Positions 40,148-48,369 of a stretch of DNA of 64,000 nt are shown piece by piece (position 1 is the first letter of the stretch; every line of letters begins with the position of its first letter). The notes beneath the pieces were generated by a model. That model saw only the letters and a list, made by a program, of their open reading frames with translations. It was not told where the DNA came from and did not search any database. The translations under genes were made by a program, and so were the position numbers. Source of the DNA: Duncaniella dubosii (GTDB lineage: Bacteria > Bacteroidota > Bacteroidia > Bacteroidales > Muribaculaceae); NCBI RefSeq assembly GCF_004803915.1, contig NZ_CP039396.1, positions 1,178,001 through 1,242,000 on the forward strand. The letters are read 5' to 3'.

Positions 40148-41062
40148 CTACCCTATCGTTGAAAGCAGAGTCGTATCCGAAGAAACATCAAGTGCTACTT
40201 CCGACGAACAGGTCATGGGGATGTTGTGGTCAACATGGCCAATCGGGAAACCGAATGCGACAGGGAAATCGAATGGCTCGACAATTCGTGAAATCATGGC
40301 CTCCATTGTCGGGGAATTGCGGTCAGGAGCATAATCGGTAAACTGTCCGACAATAAGTCCGCCCAACGAACCGAGCGCTCCGCTCAGTCGGAGAGTGTAG
40401 AGTATACGCTCCACCTTATATATAGGCTCGGCAATATCTTCAATGAAGAGGATAGTTCCGGGACGGATCACATCAAAGGGAGTCGAAACCAGTCCGGCAA
40501 TCACTGCGAGATTTCCTCCCGCCAACAAACCTTCTGCTTTGCCGGGACGATTCAAGGGATGAGCCTCCACCTCCACTTCAGGTACCGCTCCTTCAAGTTT
40601 CTCAAAGAGCAACTGCGAATCACCGTCTTTGCCTGAAAACTGCGCTATGTGTTTTGTCATCGGAGCATGGAGCGATTTGATTCCTTTACGGGTCATCAGC
40701 GCATGGAGAGCAGAGATGTCACTGTAGCCGACAACCCATTTCGGATCGTCGCGCAACGGCAGGCGGTCAAGACGGTCGAGAAGATGCACAGCTCCATAGC
40801 CACCCCTCGCGCAGATGATGGCACGTGTATCAGGATCGAGAAAGGCTGTCTCCAGATCGGAATAGCGCTCGTCGTCAGTGCCGGCATAAGTACCTTCGCG
40901 ATTAAAGGTGTTCTCGCCGACATAAGGAATCCATCCCCGGTCAGCAAGGACAGGGAGACAGTTGTAGACAATCTGCGGCTTGATGATTCCGGCTGGTGAG
41001 ACTATGGCTATACGGTCACCGCGTCGAAGCGGACGGGGAGTCAGAATGGAAAGCTCTGCCAT
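40148..41062 (-). CDS. LD-carboxypeptidase (peptidase family S66)
   Basis: A 304-residue serine peptidase of the S66 family, which trims the terminal D-Ala from murein tetrapeptides during peptidoglycan recycling (LdcA type) or inactivates microcin C (MccF). Visible are GDRIAIVSPAG at the start, ICARGGYGAVHLLDRLD, the nucleophile block VGYSDISALHALM with the catalytic Ser, and the C-terminal FPVAFGFPIGHVDHNIPM region with the catalytic His. It has no signal peptide, consistent with cytosolic recycling. LdcA rather than MccF is an inference. Confidence 0.92.
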   Translation of the reverse strand: MAELSILTPRPLRRGDRIAIVSPAGIIKPQIVYNCLPVLADRGWIPYVGENTFNREGTYAGTDDERYSDLETAFLDPDTRAIICARGGYGAVHLLDRLDRLPLRDDPKWVVGYSDISALHALMTRKGIKSLHAPMTKHIAQFSGKDGDSQLLFEKLEGAVPEVEVEAHPLNRPGKAEGLLAGGNLAVIAGLVSTPFDVIRPGTILFIEDIAEPIYKVERILYTLRLSGALGSLGGLIVGQFTDYAPDRNSPTMEAMISRIVEPFDFPVAFGFPIGHVDHNIPMTCSSEVALDVSSDTTLLSTIG

Positions 41063-41110
41063 GAGAAAATATATTATTCACGAGGCCGTGACGGCCACTT
41101 GTTTTTTACA

Positions 41111-41890
41111 TTACGCGACCTGAACCGGGATTCCTGTTTCAGACGCTATGCGCTCCCCTATCCTCTCAAGCTCCTGACGGTCGATTTTTTCAAGAGTCTC
41201 GGCCGGAGTCTTGCGGTCGATGGAGTAGATCATGATTTCACGGGGAGCTATGGTCGTGTAGGCTTTGACAAGGGCATCGACTTCCGCCGTGGTAGTGTTG
41301 TCGATTTTCACTCCGTCATATTCTCCACGCAGAAACATAGTCTGGACAATACACTGGCCGTGAAACTTGGCAATGTCAGCTATTGCTTTTTCAGATGTGA
41401 ATGCCGGATTGTTCGGGCGGTCGATCACTTTCATTGTATCCGTAACAGCCGAATCGAGTTTAAGAATATTGTTGTCGACTTTCCTTAAAGCCTCCTCGAC
41501 CGAGGGACGGTCAAGACGAGTGGAATTGCTCAGTACACTGACCTTGGCCGACGGATAATACTCGTCGCGGATGCGCAGAGTGTCGTCGATCACTCCTCCG
41601 AAATCAGGATGGAGCGTAGGCTCGCCATTACCCGAAAAGGTAATCACATCAAGCGGCTCTCCGGCAGCACTCATGTTTTTCAGACGCGATTCAAGCTGTC
41701 GTGCCACCTGCTCGCGTGGAGGAAAGCCTGTTGTCCCCTGTCCCTGCGCATTAAAACCGGCCTCACAATACAAGCAGTCGAACGAACATATCTTACCGTC
41801 ATCGGGGGTGAGATTGACACCGAGCGACACACCAAGACGCCGCGAACGTATAGGGCCGAAAATAGTGGAATGGAAAAGTACAGTCTGCAT
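41111..41890 (-). CDS. Radical SAM protein
   Basis: A 259-residue radical SAM enzyme with the cluster motif CSFDCLYC (CxxxCxxC) at about residues 35-42 and the SAM-binding TFSGNGEPTLHPD at about 86-98. The N-terminal IFGPIRSRRLGVSLGVNL is typical of a widespread family seen in anaerobes whose reaction is not established to my knowledge. It lies 48 bases upstream of the LD-carboxypeptidase gene on the same strand. A promoter sits at 41978-41985. A small GTCTGC/GCAGAC hairpin near 41944-41966 lies in its leader. Confidence 0.9.
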   Translation of the reverse strand: MQTVLFHSTIFGPIRSRRLGVSLGVNLTPDDGKICSFDCLYCEAGFNAQGQGTTGFPPREQVARQLESRLKNMSAAGEPLDVITFSGNGEPTLHPDFGGVIDDTLRIRDEYYPSAKVSVLSNSTRLDRPSVEEALRKVDNNILKLDSAVTDTMKVIDRPNNPAFTSEKAIADIAKFHGQCIVQTMFLRGEYDGVKIDNTTTAEVDALVKAYTTIAPREIMIYSIDRKTPAETLEKIDRQELERIGERIASETGIPVQVA

Positions 41891-41977
41891 GATCTTATAT
41901 TATGAAACCATTGGTTGGACCTACCGATAATTATTTATAGAGAGTCTGCAAATATGGCTTCGCAGACACTTGAATAG

Positions 41978-41985
41978 CAAAATTA
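41978..41985 (-). promoter_or_regulatory. -7 box for the radical SAM gene
   Basis: The minus strand reads TAATTTTG about 88 bases before the start codon. A divergent near-match (CATCTTTG, about 42031-42038) may serve the DUF4254 gene. Confidence 0.6.
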
Positions 41986-42081
41986 AGCATTTTTTTCGGG
42001 GCTCTCCTTTGTTTTCGGGATAAAAATCACCATCTTTGCATTTATTAAATCATCCAACTCTTTAACCAAACACCATATCCC

Positions 42082-42684
42082 ATGAATTTCGCACGTGACT
42101 CTTTCAGAATTTTCGCTGACACGACAGCTCTCTACCACAAGACTGACGATGTTGATGCCCGCGTTGCAAACCCCTATCAGGATGGCACAATCGAAGCTAC
42201 CCTCTTTGCCAAGAACTGGATTGATGCCGTGCAGTGGCATCTTGAAGATATAATCCGCGACCCCAACATTGATCCCGTCGCAGCGCTTGCCCTAAAACGC
42301 CGCATCGACAAGTCAAATCAGGACCGCACAGATATGGTAGAGGAGATAGACACTTATTTCCGCGAGAAATATGCCGATGTGACACCATTGGCCGATGCAA
42401 CGATCAACACCGAAAGCCCGGCGTGGGCGCTTGACCGCCTGTCAATTCTCGCACTGAAAATCTATCACATGGCTCGCGAAGTAGAACGCACCGACGCTTC
42501 GCCCGAGCACATTGCCAAGTGTCAGGCTAAACTCAACGTGCTTCTCCAGCAGGAAAACGACCTGACAACTGCCATCGACCAGTTGCTCGATGACATCGCT
42601 GCAGGTCGCAAATACATGAAAGTATACCGCCAGATGAAAATGTATAACGATCCGTCGACCAATCCCGTCCTCTACAAAAAATAA
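42082..42684 (+). CDS. DUF4254 family protein
   Basis: A 200-residue, wholly helical cytoplasmic protein of the DUF4254 family. In other Bacteroidetes this family is often found beside glycosyltransferases for lipopolysaccharide, but its own function is unknown. The text shows the typical beginning FRIFADTTALYHKTDDVD, the LFAKNWIDAVQWHLEDIIRD helix and the NTESPAWALDRLSILALKIYHM region. It has no signal peptide. A long perfect terminator follows directly after its stop. Confidence 0.87.
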   Translation: MNFARDSFRIFADTTALYHKTDDVDARVANPYQDGTIEATLFAKNWIDAVQWHLEDIIRDPNIDPVAALALKRRIDKSNQDRTDMVEEIDTYFREKYADVTPLADATINTESPAWALDRLSILALKIYHMAREVERTDASPEHIAKCQAKLNVLLQQENDLTTAIDQLLDDIAAGRKYMKVYRQMKMYNDPSTNPVLYKK

Positions 42685-42697
42685 ATCCGAGATAGAT

Positions 42698-42756
42698 GTG
42701 AAACACAAAAACAGCAGGAGCGACATTATGTCATTCCTGCTGTTTTTGTGTTTCAC
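42698..42756. terminator. Very long bidirectional terminator between DUF4254 and frr
   Basis: Perfect stem of 22 bp, arms 42698-42719 and about 42735-42756, with A- and T-runs inside the arms. Both flanking genes point into it. Confidence 0.85.
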
Positions 42757-42805
42757 CGCTCCCATCCTCTCTCACAGAAAGAAGCAGAGGCGGAATACAA
42801 TATTT

Positions 42806-43363
42806 TTACACAGTGAGGATTTCTTTTTCCTTAGCTGCGAAAAGTTCATCAATCTTCTTGAGATATTTATCGTGGAGTTTCTGGACATCGTTTTCTGCAT
42901 CCTTTTCCACATCTTCGCTCATACCCTGCTTCACAGCCTTCTTAAGACCGTCGATAGCATCACGGCGTGCGTTACGCACACTAACTTTCGCAGTCTCGGC
43001 CTCGGCCTTGGACTGCTTTACGAGAGCGCGGCGGCGTTCCTCGGTCAGCGGGGGAATGGAAATACGAATAATTTCACCGTTGTTTTCAGGAGTAATGCCC
43101 AGTTCGGAATTTATGATGGCTTTTTCAATTTCCTTGAACATAGCCTTTTCCCACGGAGTGATGGTGATGGTACGAGCATCGGGAACAGCTACGTTGGCAA
43201 CCTGAGATACAGGCACGTTTGAACCATAGTAGCTCACGCGTACTGAATCGAGAATCTTCGGATTAGCCTTGCCTGCACGGATGTGGGCAAGTGCCTCATC
43301 GAGATAAGCCACGGCCAACTCCATCTTTTCTTGGGCCGGATTTAAGTAATCAGAGGGTTCCAT
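42806..43363 (-). CDS. frr: Ribosome recycling factor
   Basis: Splits post-termination ribosomes together with EF-G. The protein has 185 residues and shows the full family core: the [22 protein letters not shown] helix, [47 protein letters not shown], and the long C-terminal three-helix bundle ending in EKEILTV. It lies 54 bases after pyrH, the usual order, and ends before the long bidirectional terminator at 42698-42756. No anomaly seen. Confidence 0.97.
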   Translation of the reverse strand: MEPSDYLNPAQEKMELAVAYLDEALAHIRAGKANPKILDSVRVSYYGSNVPVSQVANVAVPDARTITITPWEKAMFKEIEKAIINSELGITPENNGEIIRISIPPLTEERRRALVKQSKAEAETAKVSVRNARRDAIDGLKKAVKQGMSEDVEKDAENDVQKLHDKYLKKIDELFAAKEKEILTV

Positions 43364-43417
43364 TTTATAAGTATTAAGTTTTAAGTGTCAAATATCGGGG
43401 TCATGGAGACTATCCTG

Positions 43418-44128
43418 TTAATAGACGAGTGTGCCGATCGGTTCGCCCTTGATGACTTTCAGGAGATTGCCGGGGGTATCCATGTCGAACACAACGATAG
43501 GAAGATGATTTTCCTTGCAGAGAGCAGTAGCCGTGAGATCCATCACTTTAAGTCCGCGGTTGTAGACTTCGTCATAAGTGATTTTATCAAATTTGGTTGC
43601 TGTGGGATCTTTTTCAGGATCGGCGGTATAGATGCCGTCGACACGTGTGCCCTTGAGCATGACATCAGCTTCGACTTCTATGCCTCGGAGCGCACTGCCG
43701 GTGTCGGTAGTGAAAAACGGATTGCCTGTTCCTCCGGCAATGACAGCGACCTCGCCGCGCTGGAGGGCTTCTATGGCCACGCGGTTTGAATAATAATCGC
43801 CGATCGGATACATGTTGAGAGCTGTGAAAACTTTTGCTGGCTGACCGATAGCATCGAGTGCCGACGAAAGGGCGAGCGAGTTGATGACAGTGGCAAGCAT
43901 ACCCATCTGGTCGCCCTTCACACGGTTGAAACCTTTGGCCGCACCTGAAACCCCACGGAAGATGTTACCTCCGCCGATTACGATAGCCACTTGAACACCC
44001 ATCGAACAGATTTCCATAATCTGACGGGCATATTCATTCAGACGGTCAGTGTCGATGCCATAGCCCTGCTTTCCCATCAGCGATTCACCGCTGAGCTTGA
44101 GGAGGACTCTTCTGTATTTTGGTTCCAT
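43418..44128 (-). CDS. pyrH: UMP kinase
   Basis: Phosphorylates UMP to UDP in pyrimidine nucleotide synthesis; bacterial type, hexameric and regulated by GTP and UTP. The protein has 236 residues. Family blocks are RVLLKLSGESLMG at the start, VAIVIGGGNIFRG, DQMGMLATVINSLAL, and VIAGGTGNPFFTTDT with the LKGTRVDGIY segment. It is the first gene of a pyrH-frr operon with a promoter at 44171-44178. Confidence 0.97.
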   Translation of the reverse strand: MEPKYRRVLLKLSGESLMGKQGYGIDTDRLNEYARQIMEICSMGVQVAIVIGGGNIFRGVSGAAKGFNRVKGDQMGMLATVINSLALSSALDAIGQPAKVFTALNMYPIGDYYSNRVAIEALQRGEVAVIAGGTGNPFFTTDTGSALRGIEVEADVMLKGTRVDGIYTADPEKDPTATKFDKITYDEVYNRGLKVMDLTATALCKENHLPIVVFDMDTPGNLLKVIKGEPIGTLVY

Positions 44129-44170
44129 TGTTTTTAATGAATTTTATACCGTTGTTTATTGATGTTTCAA

Positions 44171-44178
44171 CAAAGGTA
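44171..44178 (-). promoter_or_regulatory. -7 box for pyrH-frr
   Basis: The minus strand reads TACCTTTG about 43 bases before the pyrH start. Confidence 0.7.
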
Positions 44179-44327
44179 ATGATTATTCCCGCAATAACAC
44201 AACCATTGGACGCTAAAAATTAAAATACACATATTTTATATGTGGAAAACGCCGCAATATTCATGACAATTTGATTTCAAACTTTACACAATTTGGTTAC
44301 AAATTTTCTCAAAAGATAAATATCCCC

Positions 44328-44335
44328 TATTTTTG
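44328..44335 (+). promoter_or_regulatory. -7 box for the response regulator
   Basis: TATTTTTG lies 51 bases before the GTG at 44387. Its presence argues against the earlier in-frame TTG at 44333, which would lie inside it. Confidence 0.6.
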
Positions 44336-44386
44336 CATATAAAGTCAACCGTATACTATCAGTTATTCTTTCTCCTTACTACATTC

Positions 44387-45097
44387 GTGAGTAATTTTGA
44401 ATCAAAAACCATACCCGCTATTCTGCTCATAGATGACGACAGAAACATCACAGCCCTGCTCGAAAGTAACCTTCAGAGCGAGGGTTATCGTGTCACATCT
44501 GTAGTCCGGGCGGAAGATGCGCTAACCCTGCCGCTTGACACATTCAATCTCGTCATAACAGAAGTCAGACTACCCGGAGAGATCGACGGACTTGAACTAC
44601 TTGAAAGAATGAAGGACGACCGCATGACCCAACATATCCCGGTGGTCTTCTGTACAGTTCTTGACGGTGAAAACGACATTATAGCCGGACTCAATTCCGG
44701 AGCAGACGATTATGTAATCAAGCCATTCTCACTGCGTGAATTCATGGCAAGAGTCCGCTCAGTGCTGCGCCGGCACAGAAATTTCGCACCTGCTTCAAAT
44801 GCCCGGACAATCGAATACCGCACGCTTATACTCAATGTCGATTCACGCGGACTTATCATCGACGGAGATTCCATTTCGCTCTCACCGACCGAATTTTCCA
44901 TACTTACCCAGTTACTGCGCTCACGCAACAAGCTCTTCACACGTGAAGAAATATTCACGACCGCTTGGCCCGGCGAGGAAATGAACAATCCGCGTCTCGT
45001 TGATGTCAACATCTCCCGACTGCGTAAAAAGCTTGGCAGCTACGGTCAGAATATTGTCAACCGTTCGGGACTTGGCTACGGATTCATGGACATCTGA
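44387..45097 (+). CDS. OmpR/PhoB-type response regulator with Glu at the phosphorylation site
   Basis: About 236 residues. The receiver domain (about residues 8-125) has the acidic cluster LLIDDDRN, the Thr in VFCTVLDG and the Lys in YVIKPFS. The phospho-acceptor strand reads LVITEVRLPGEIDGLEL, with Glu where Asp is expected (family: LDVMLPG). Glu can mimic a phosphorylated Asp, so it may be constitutively active or regulated otherwise. The C-terminal winged helix (about 140-233) has RGLIIDGDSISLSPTEFSIL and the RLVDVNISRLRKKLG recognition helix. No histidine kinase is adjacent. I chose the GTG at 44387 because an earlier TTG falls inside the promoter. rnhB follows after 22 bases. Confidence 0.9.
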   Translation: MSNFESKTIPAILLIDDDRNITALLESNLQSEGYRVTSVVRAEDALTLPLDTFNLVITEVRLPGEIDGLELLERMKDDRMTQHIPVVFCTVLDGENDIIAGLNSGADDYVIKPFSLREFMARVRSVLRRHRNFAPASNARTIEYRTLILNVDSRGLIIDGDSISLSPTEFSILTQLLRSRNKLFTREEIFTTAWPGEEMNNPRLVDVNISRLRKKLGSYGQNIVNRSGLGYGFMDI

Positions 45098-45119
45098 CAA
45101 CGGTAACGCACATCTGAAT

Positions 45120-45773
45120 ATGAAAAAATCAAGTGCCATAAATAAAAGTCAGTCCGCACCGCTTCCGTCATCGACAACGCCGTTCATCCTTGAGGCCGGA
45201 TGTGATGAAGCCGGTCGCGGATGTCTCGCCGGACCTGTATTCGCTGCAGCCGTAATTCTTCCTGACGGTTATACAAACGAACTTCTCAACGACTCAAAAA
45301 AACTGACGGCCCGTCAGCGGGAACTTCTCCGCCCTATCATCGAGCGCGACGCTGTGGCTTGGGCTGTAGCGTCGTGTGACCACAGCGAGATTGACAGCAT
45401 TAATATTCTCAATGCCTCCATACTGGCAATGCACCGTGCGCTCGACAAACTCGAAGTCGTTCCCGGCGCTATAGCTGTCGACGGCAACAGATTCAAAGCC
45501 TACAAGGATATCCCCCATGCCACAGTAGTGAAAGGTGATGCCAGATTCGGCAACATCGCTGCAGCATCAATTCTCGCGAAAACTTACCGCGACGAATTTA
45601 TGGATAATGCAGCAAAGAAATATCCCGGCTACAACTGGGAAGTCAACAAGGGCTATCCGACACGTGACCACAGAGCGGCCATTGCAGAGTTAGGACCTAC
45701 CCCAATCCACAGAATGACTTTCAGACTGCTCCCTGACGAAGCTGCCCAAAAGAAGAGCAAGAAAGAAATCTGA
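45120..45773 (+). CDS. rnhB: Ribonuclease HII
   Basis: Cleaves the RNA strand of RNA-DNA hybrids and removes misincorporated ribonucleotides. About 217 residues from the ATG at 45120; an upstream extension of the frame to 45000 overlaps the regulator gene and looks spurious. Catalytic motifs are AGCDEAGRGCLAGPV (DEAG) near residue 26 and VDGNRF with the later VVKGDARFGNIAAASILAKTYRD block. The C-terminus has the usual YPTRDHRAAI and Lys-rich end. It lies 22 bases after the response regulator. Confidence 0.96.
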   Translation: MKKSSAINKSQSAPLPSSTTPFILEAGCDEAGRGCLAGPVFAAAVILPDGYTNELLNDSKKLTARQRELLRPIIERDAVAWAVASCDHSEIDSINILNASILAMHRALDKLEVVPGAIAVDGNRFKAYKDIPHATVVKGDARFGNIAAASILAKTYRDEFMDNAAKKYPGYNWEVNKGYPTRDHRAAIAELGPTPIHRMTFRLLPDEAAQKKSKKEI

Positions 45774-45820
45774 TTTTTCAACAGCAGTTTCAATAAGCTG
45801 TCAATAACTTCCCACAGCAC

Positions 45821-46603
45821 TTATTTCCGATCATCCTTGCTTTGGCCGTTACCGGCTTTCAGCTTTCTCGCGGTAGTGTAGGCAAGAAGTTCCGATCTGT
45901 AGGATTGCATTGAAATTTCACGGCCGACTTTACCTTCAAAAATACCCCCTTCTCTGACAAAACTGTGCCAGAATGCTTTAAGGCCGTGGATAAATGGCGA
46001 AACAACACTTATATTCTCATCGCGCACAGAAAGGACTTTGGCCTTCATTGCGGCGTGTGAAGCCACTACTCTTTCATATTGCTCGCGTGTGTCACAACGA
46101 TGGTGAAGTATGTCGCCGTCAATAAACTCAGGTCTGACGGAATCACGGAAAATGACCGTCTCCGAAACATCACGCAAATTCCAGTTGGCATAACGCTTGT
46201 CAAAAAGTCTTATCTGACGGTCGGGATACCATCCGCAACGTCTCACAGGTATACCGCAATAAAAGTTCAAGCGGGAGATACTATAGACCCTGTGGCCGAA
46301 ACCATCATCTTTCAACTTTTTTATCGACTCCTGAAGTGCCGGCGACAAAAGCTCGTCGGCATCAATAGAAAGTATATATTGATGTGTCGTAAGGGATGTC
46401 GCATACTGCCGCTGCGCACCGAAACCGTCAAACTTACGAGTGCTGACACGACAGCCGAATTTTTCACAGATCTCAACCGTATGGTCGGTAGAGCCGGAAT
46501 CGACCACTATTATCTCATCAGCCACACCGCGCAATGATTCCAGACAAGCACCTATATGCTTCTCTTCATTATATGCAAGTATGGTAGCTGATATTTTATT
46601 CAT
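45821..46603 (-). CDS. Family 2 glycosyltransferase (WaaE-like)
   Basis: A 260-residue GT2 enzyme, resembling the WaaE/KdtX beta-glucosyltransferases that build lipopolysaccharide cores. The family motifs are the N-terminal SATILAYNEEKHIGACLESL, VDSGSTDHT, the DxD-like SIDADEL at about 87-93, and YGIPVRRCGWYPDRQIRLFDK-like text in the acceptor part. I begin at the ATG at 46603; an ORF extension starting at 46633 overlaps a -7 box at 46616-46623. The acceptor cannot be named from sequence. Confidence 0.88.
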   Translation of the reverse strand: MNKISATILAYNEEKHIGACLESLRGVADEIIVVDSGSTDHTVEICEKFGCRVSTRKFDGFGAQRQYATSLTTHQYILSIDADELLSPALQESIKKLKDDGFGHRVYSISRLNFYCGIPVRRCGWYPDRQIRLFDKRYANWNLRDVSETVIFRDSVRPEFIDGDILHHRCDTREQYERVVASHAAMKAKVLSVRDENISVVSPFIHGLKAFWHSFVREGGIFEGKVGREISMQSYRSELLAYTTARKLKAGNGQSKDDRK

Positions 46604-46615
46604 TAATGACAAGTG

Positions 46616-46623
46616 CAAACTTA
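46616..46623 (-). promoter_or_regulatory. -7 box for the glycosyltransferase
   Basis: The minus strand reads TAAGTTTG 13 bases before the ATG at 46603; a second match (TACATTTG) lies at 46631-46638. This pins the shorter start. Between it and the array at 46.86 kb there is AT-rich sequence with a 14-bp palindrome at 46744-46757 and no gene. Confidence 0.6.
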
Positions 46624-46866
46624 CCAACCACAAATGTAAAATAAATATTTCAAACGAGAGATATTTTAGCTAAAAAAACGCATCTGTAACCGATAATAAA
46701 TCTTTTTTCATTATTTAATCCGCATTACAGATAGCTGTATTTAAGATTTCGAAATCTATCGGATACATATTATCTAAAAAATTAACAATTTCTTTTTACG
46801 TATAAATCACCTGTTTAAAAACAAAAAGCTACAAAATCGACTCCTATTAACCTATTTTAACTTAAC

Positions 46867-46902
46867 GGGGGGGGGGATTTTGATAATTACTTATTACCTT
46901 TG
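46867..46902 (+). promoter_or_regulatory. G10 tract plus -7 box of short RNA unit 1
   Basis: Ten G at 46867-46876 and TACCTTTG at 46895-46902, with 18 bases between: the G tract sits where a Bacteroidetes -33 element would be. Confidence 0.7.
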
Positions 46903-47198
46903 CATCACTTAATGTCAGTAGGCTTATAGCTACTATCAAAGCAACGCATAACACAAAGTCAACTAAAAAGTTAGGTTAAATGCGGTGAGGGGTCTGTGAA
47001 GTTCCCTCATCTTTTTTTATGTTCCTATTCGAACCGAGCGTGTCGCACTCACGGACAATATGCTTTTTCTTTGGCCTTCCGTTTGACATGGTCATTGATG
47101 CACAATAAAGTGGTAAAAAAAACAAAATGGCAAAATGCCAGCAAACGACACTTTATTAACAAAAATTAACTAATGGGGGGGGGTAGTTTCAAACTTTA
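46891..47198 (+). repeat. Tandem repeat unit 1 (308 bp)
   Basis: Spans from just before the -7 box, through the short RNA, its terminator, a TGGCA/TGCCA hairpin inside an ATAAAGTG/CACTTTAT stem, to the next G tract. By reading, it is identical to unit 2 apart from the G tract length (9 here, 7 there). Confidence 0.9.
46909..47018 (+). ncRNA. Putative small RNA, copy 1
   Basis: About 110 nt from the inferred start to the end of the T run. It has a GTAG/CTAC hairpin near the 5' end, a 46-nt core (46937-46982) identical in all three copies, and a terminator stem (GTGAGGGG paired with TTCCCTCAT-side bases) followed by seven T. No conserved start codon or reading frame is found. Confidence 0.65.
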
Positions 47199-47210
47199 TT
47201 ATTACCTTTG
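47175..47210 (+). promoter_or_regulatory. G9 tract plus -7 box of short RNA unit 2
   Basis: Nine G at 47175-47183, then TACCTTTG at 47203-47210, 19 bases apart. Confidence 0.7.
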
Positions 47211-47504
47211 CATCACTTAATGTCAGTAGGCTTATAGCTACTATCAAAGCAACGCATAACACAAAGTCAACTAAAAAGTTAGGTTAAATGCGGTGAGGGG
47301 TCTGTGAAGTTCCCTCATCTTTTTTTATGTTCCTATTCGAACCGAGCGTGTCGCACTCACGGACAATATGCTTTTTCTTTGGCCTTCCGTTTGACATGGT
47401 CATTGATGCACAATAAAGTGGTAAAAAAAACAAAATGGCAAAATGCCAGCAAACGACACTTTATTAACAAAAATTAACTAATGGGGGGGTAGTTTCAAAC
47501 TTTA
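47199..47504 (+). repeat. Tandem repeat unit 2 (306 bp)
   Basis: Second tandem copy, two bases shorter because its terminal G tract has 7 instead of 9 G. A divergent third copy starts at 47505. Confidence 0.9.
47217..47326 (+). ncRNA. Putative small RNA, copy 2
   Basis: Identical by reading to copy 1 over the whole transcript, with the same terminator and T run (47320-47326). Confidence 0.65.
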
Positions 47505-47516
47505 TTATTATATTTG
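47483..47516 (+). promoter_or_regulatory. G7 tract plus -7 box of short RNA unit 3
   Basis: Seven G at 47483-47489, then TATATTTG at 47509-47516, 19 bases apart. Confidence 0.65.
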
Positions 47517-47522
47517 CAACAC

Positions 47523-47635
47523 TTAAAAGTCAGTAGTTTATAGCTACGACCAAAGCAAAGCAACGCATAACACAAAGTCAACTAAAAAGTTAGGTTAAAT
47601 GTGATGAGGGGACTGTGAAGTTCTCTCATTTTTTT
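47523..47635 (+). ncRNA. Putative small RNA, divergent copy 3
   Basis: About 113 nt. The 5' 35 nt differ from copies 1 and 2, but the GTAG/CTAC hairpin, the 46-nt core (47556-47601) and the terminator remain. The terminator arms show changes on both sides that keep the stem paired (e.g. G-T to A-T at its base), followed by seven T. The ATG of copies 1-2 is absent, so a short peptide is unlikely. Confidence 0.6.
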
Positions 47636-47736
47636 ATCTATATTCTTAAAATTCACCAATATCGGCTGTTAAATTTAATATTCATCATCAGTTATTGACA
47701 ACGGCGACAAGTGTTCAAAGCCTATTAGAAAAATAT

Positions 47737-48369
47737 CTAAAGCTTATAGCCAACTCCAATCCAGACCGAATGTGTGTTGCCGGGATTATCCACATCTATT
47801 CCGTGATGGGTGTATGGATGACCGTCAAGAAGACTATAATTCGAATAGCTGTAACCGAGATAAAACACATACCTGTCAATGGTGGCATTGATTCCTGCGC
47901 TGACATTCCAATAGGCCCATGAAGCGTTCCGACTACCTAAAGCCGGGACGGCGAGAGTTAATCCCGGAGAGGCAAAAAGATGAATCCCGAGATCCTGCGA
48001 CTCGAATCTTAACAGGGCCGGCGAACGGAATACCACCGACGGTTTAAGCAACAATCTTGTGCAGTAATCATAATCACTGTCATCTATGAAATCATAGTCC
48101 AAGACATCGCCGATACCGTTTCCCCACCAGTCGGAAAACTCATGAATTTCGGAGTCGAGGCCGAGTGTTGCGCTCAACCCAACGTAGGGTACAGGCATCC
48201 ACATGACACCGCCGTGAGCCTCCCAGCCATTGGAGTTGAGCCCTCCTAAAAACAGCCCCTCCCATATGTAATTTTCCGAGCCGTCGCGGGCATCAGACAC
48301 GCTCGGAAACAACAGGCAGACGAGAGCAGGAAGCGACCGCAAGATAGATGTTTTTTTCAGTTTTTCCAT
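47737..48369 (-). CDS. Outer-membrane-barrel-like protein, uncharacterised
   Basis: A 210-residue exported protein. The signal peptide covers about residues 1-27 (ILRSLPALVCLLFPSVSDA). The rest alternates aromatic and polar residues as in a small beta barrel, e.g. GLNSNGWEAHGGVMWMPVPYVGLSATLGL, and ends in SVWIGVGYKL, a barrel-like C-terminus with a hydrophobic last residue. I do not recognise a family. It is transcribed away from the candidate origin and lies just right of the short RNA array, which points toward it on the opposite strand. Confidence 0.7.
   Translation of the reverse strand: MEKLKKTSILRSLPALVCLLFPSVSDARDGSENYIWEGLFLGGLNSNGWEAHGGVMWMPVPYVGLSATLGLDSEIHEFSDWWGNGIGDVLDYDFIDDSDYDYCTRLLLKPSVVFRSPALLRFESQDLGIHLFASPGLTLAVPALGSRNASWAYWNVSAGINATIDRYVFYLGYSYSNYSLLDGHPYTHHGIDVDNPGNTHSVWIGVGYKL

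Noticed and set aside
42698..42800. Two short reading frames (KHKNSR..DIMS..LLFLCFT) on opposite strands
   Set aside because: They are mirror translations of the same perfect palindrome, a terminator, not genes.
45777..45785. Additional TTTTCAACA word after rnhB
   Set aside because: A lone copy outside the gene-free cluster; not counted as part of the origin candidate.
46861..47640. CRISPR array or coding tandem repeats
   Set aside because: The unit is about 307 bp with no spacers, and no reading frame persists; only a five-codon ATG ORF in copies 1 and 2 that is absent in copy 3.
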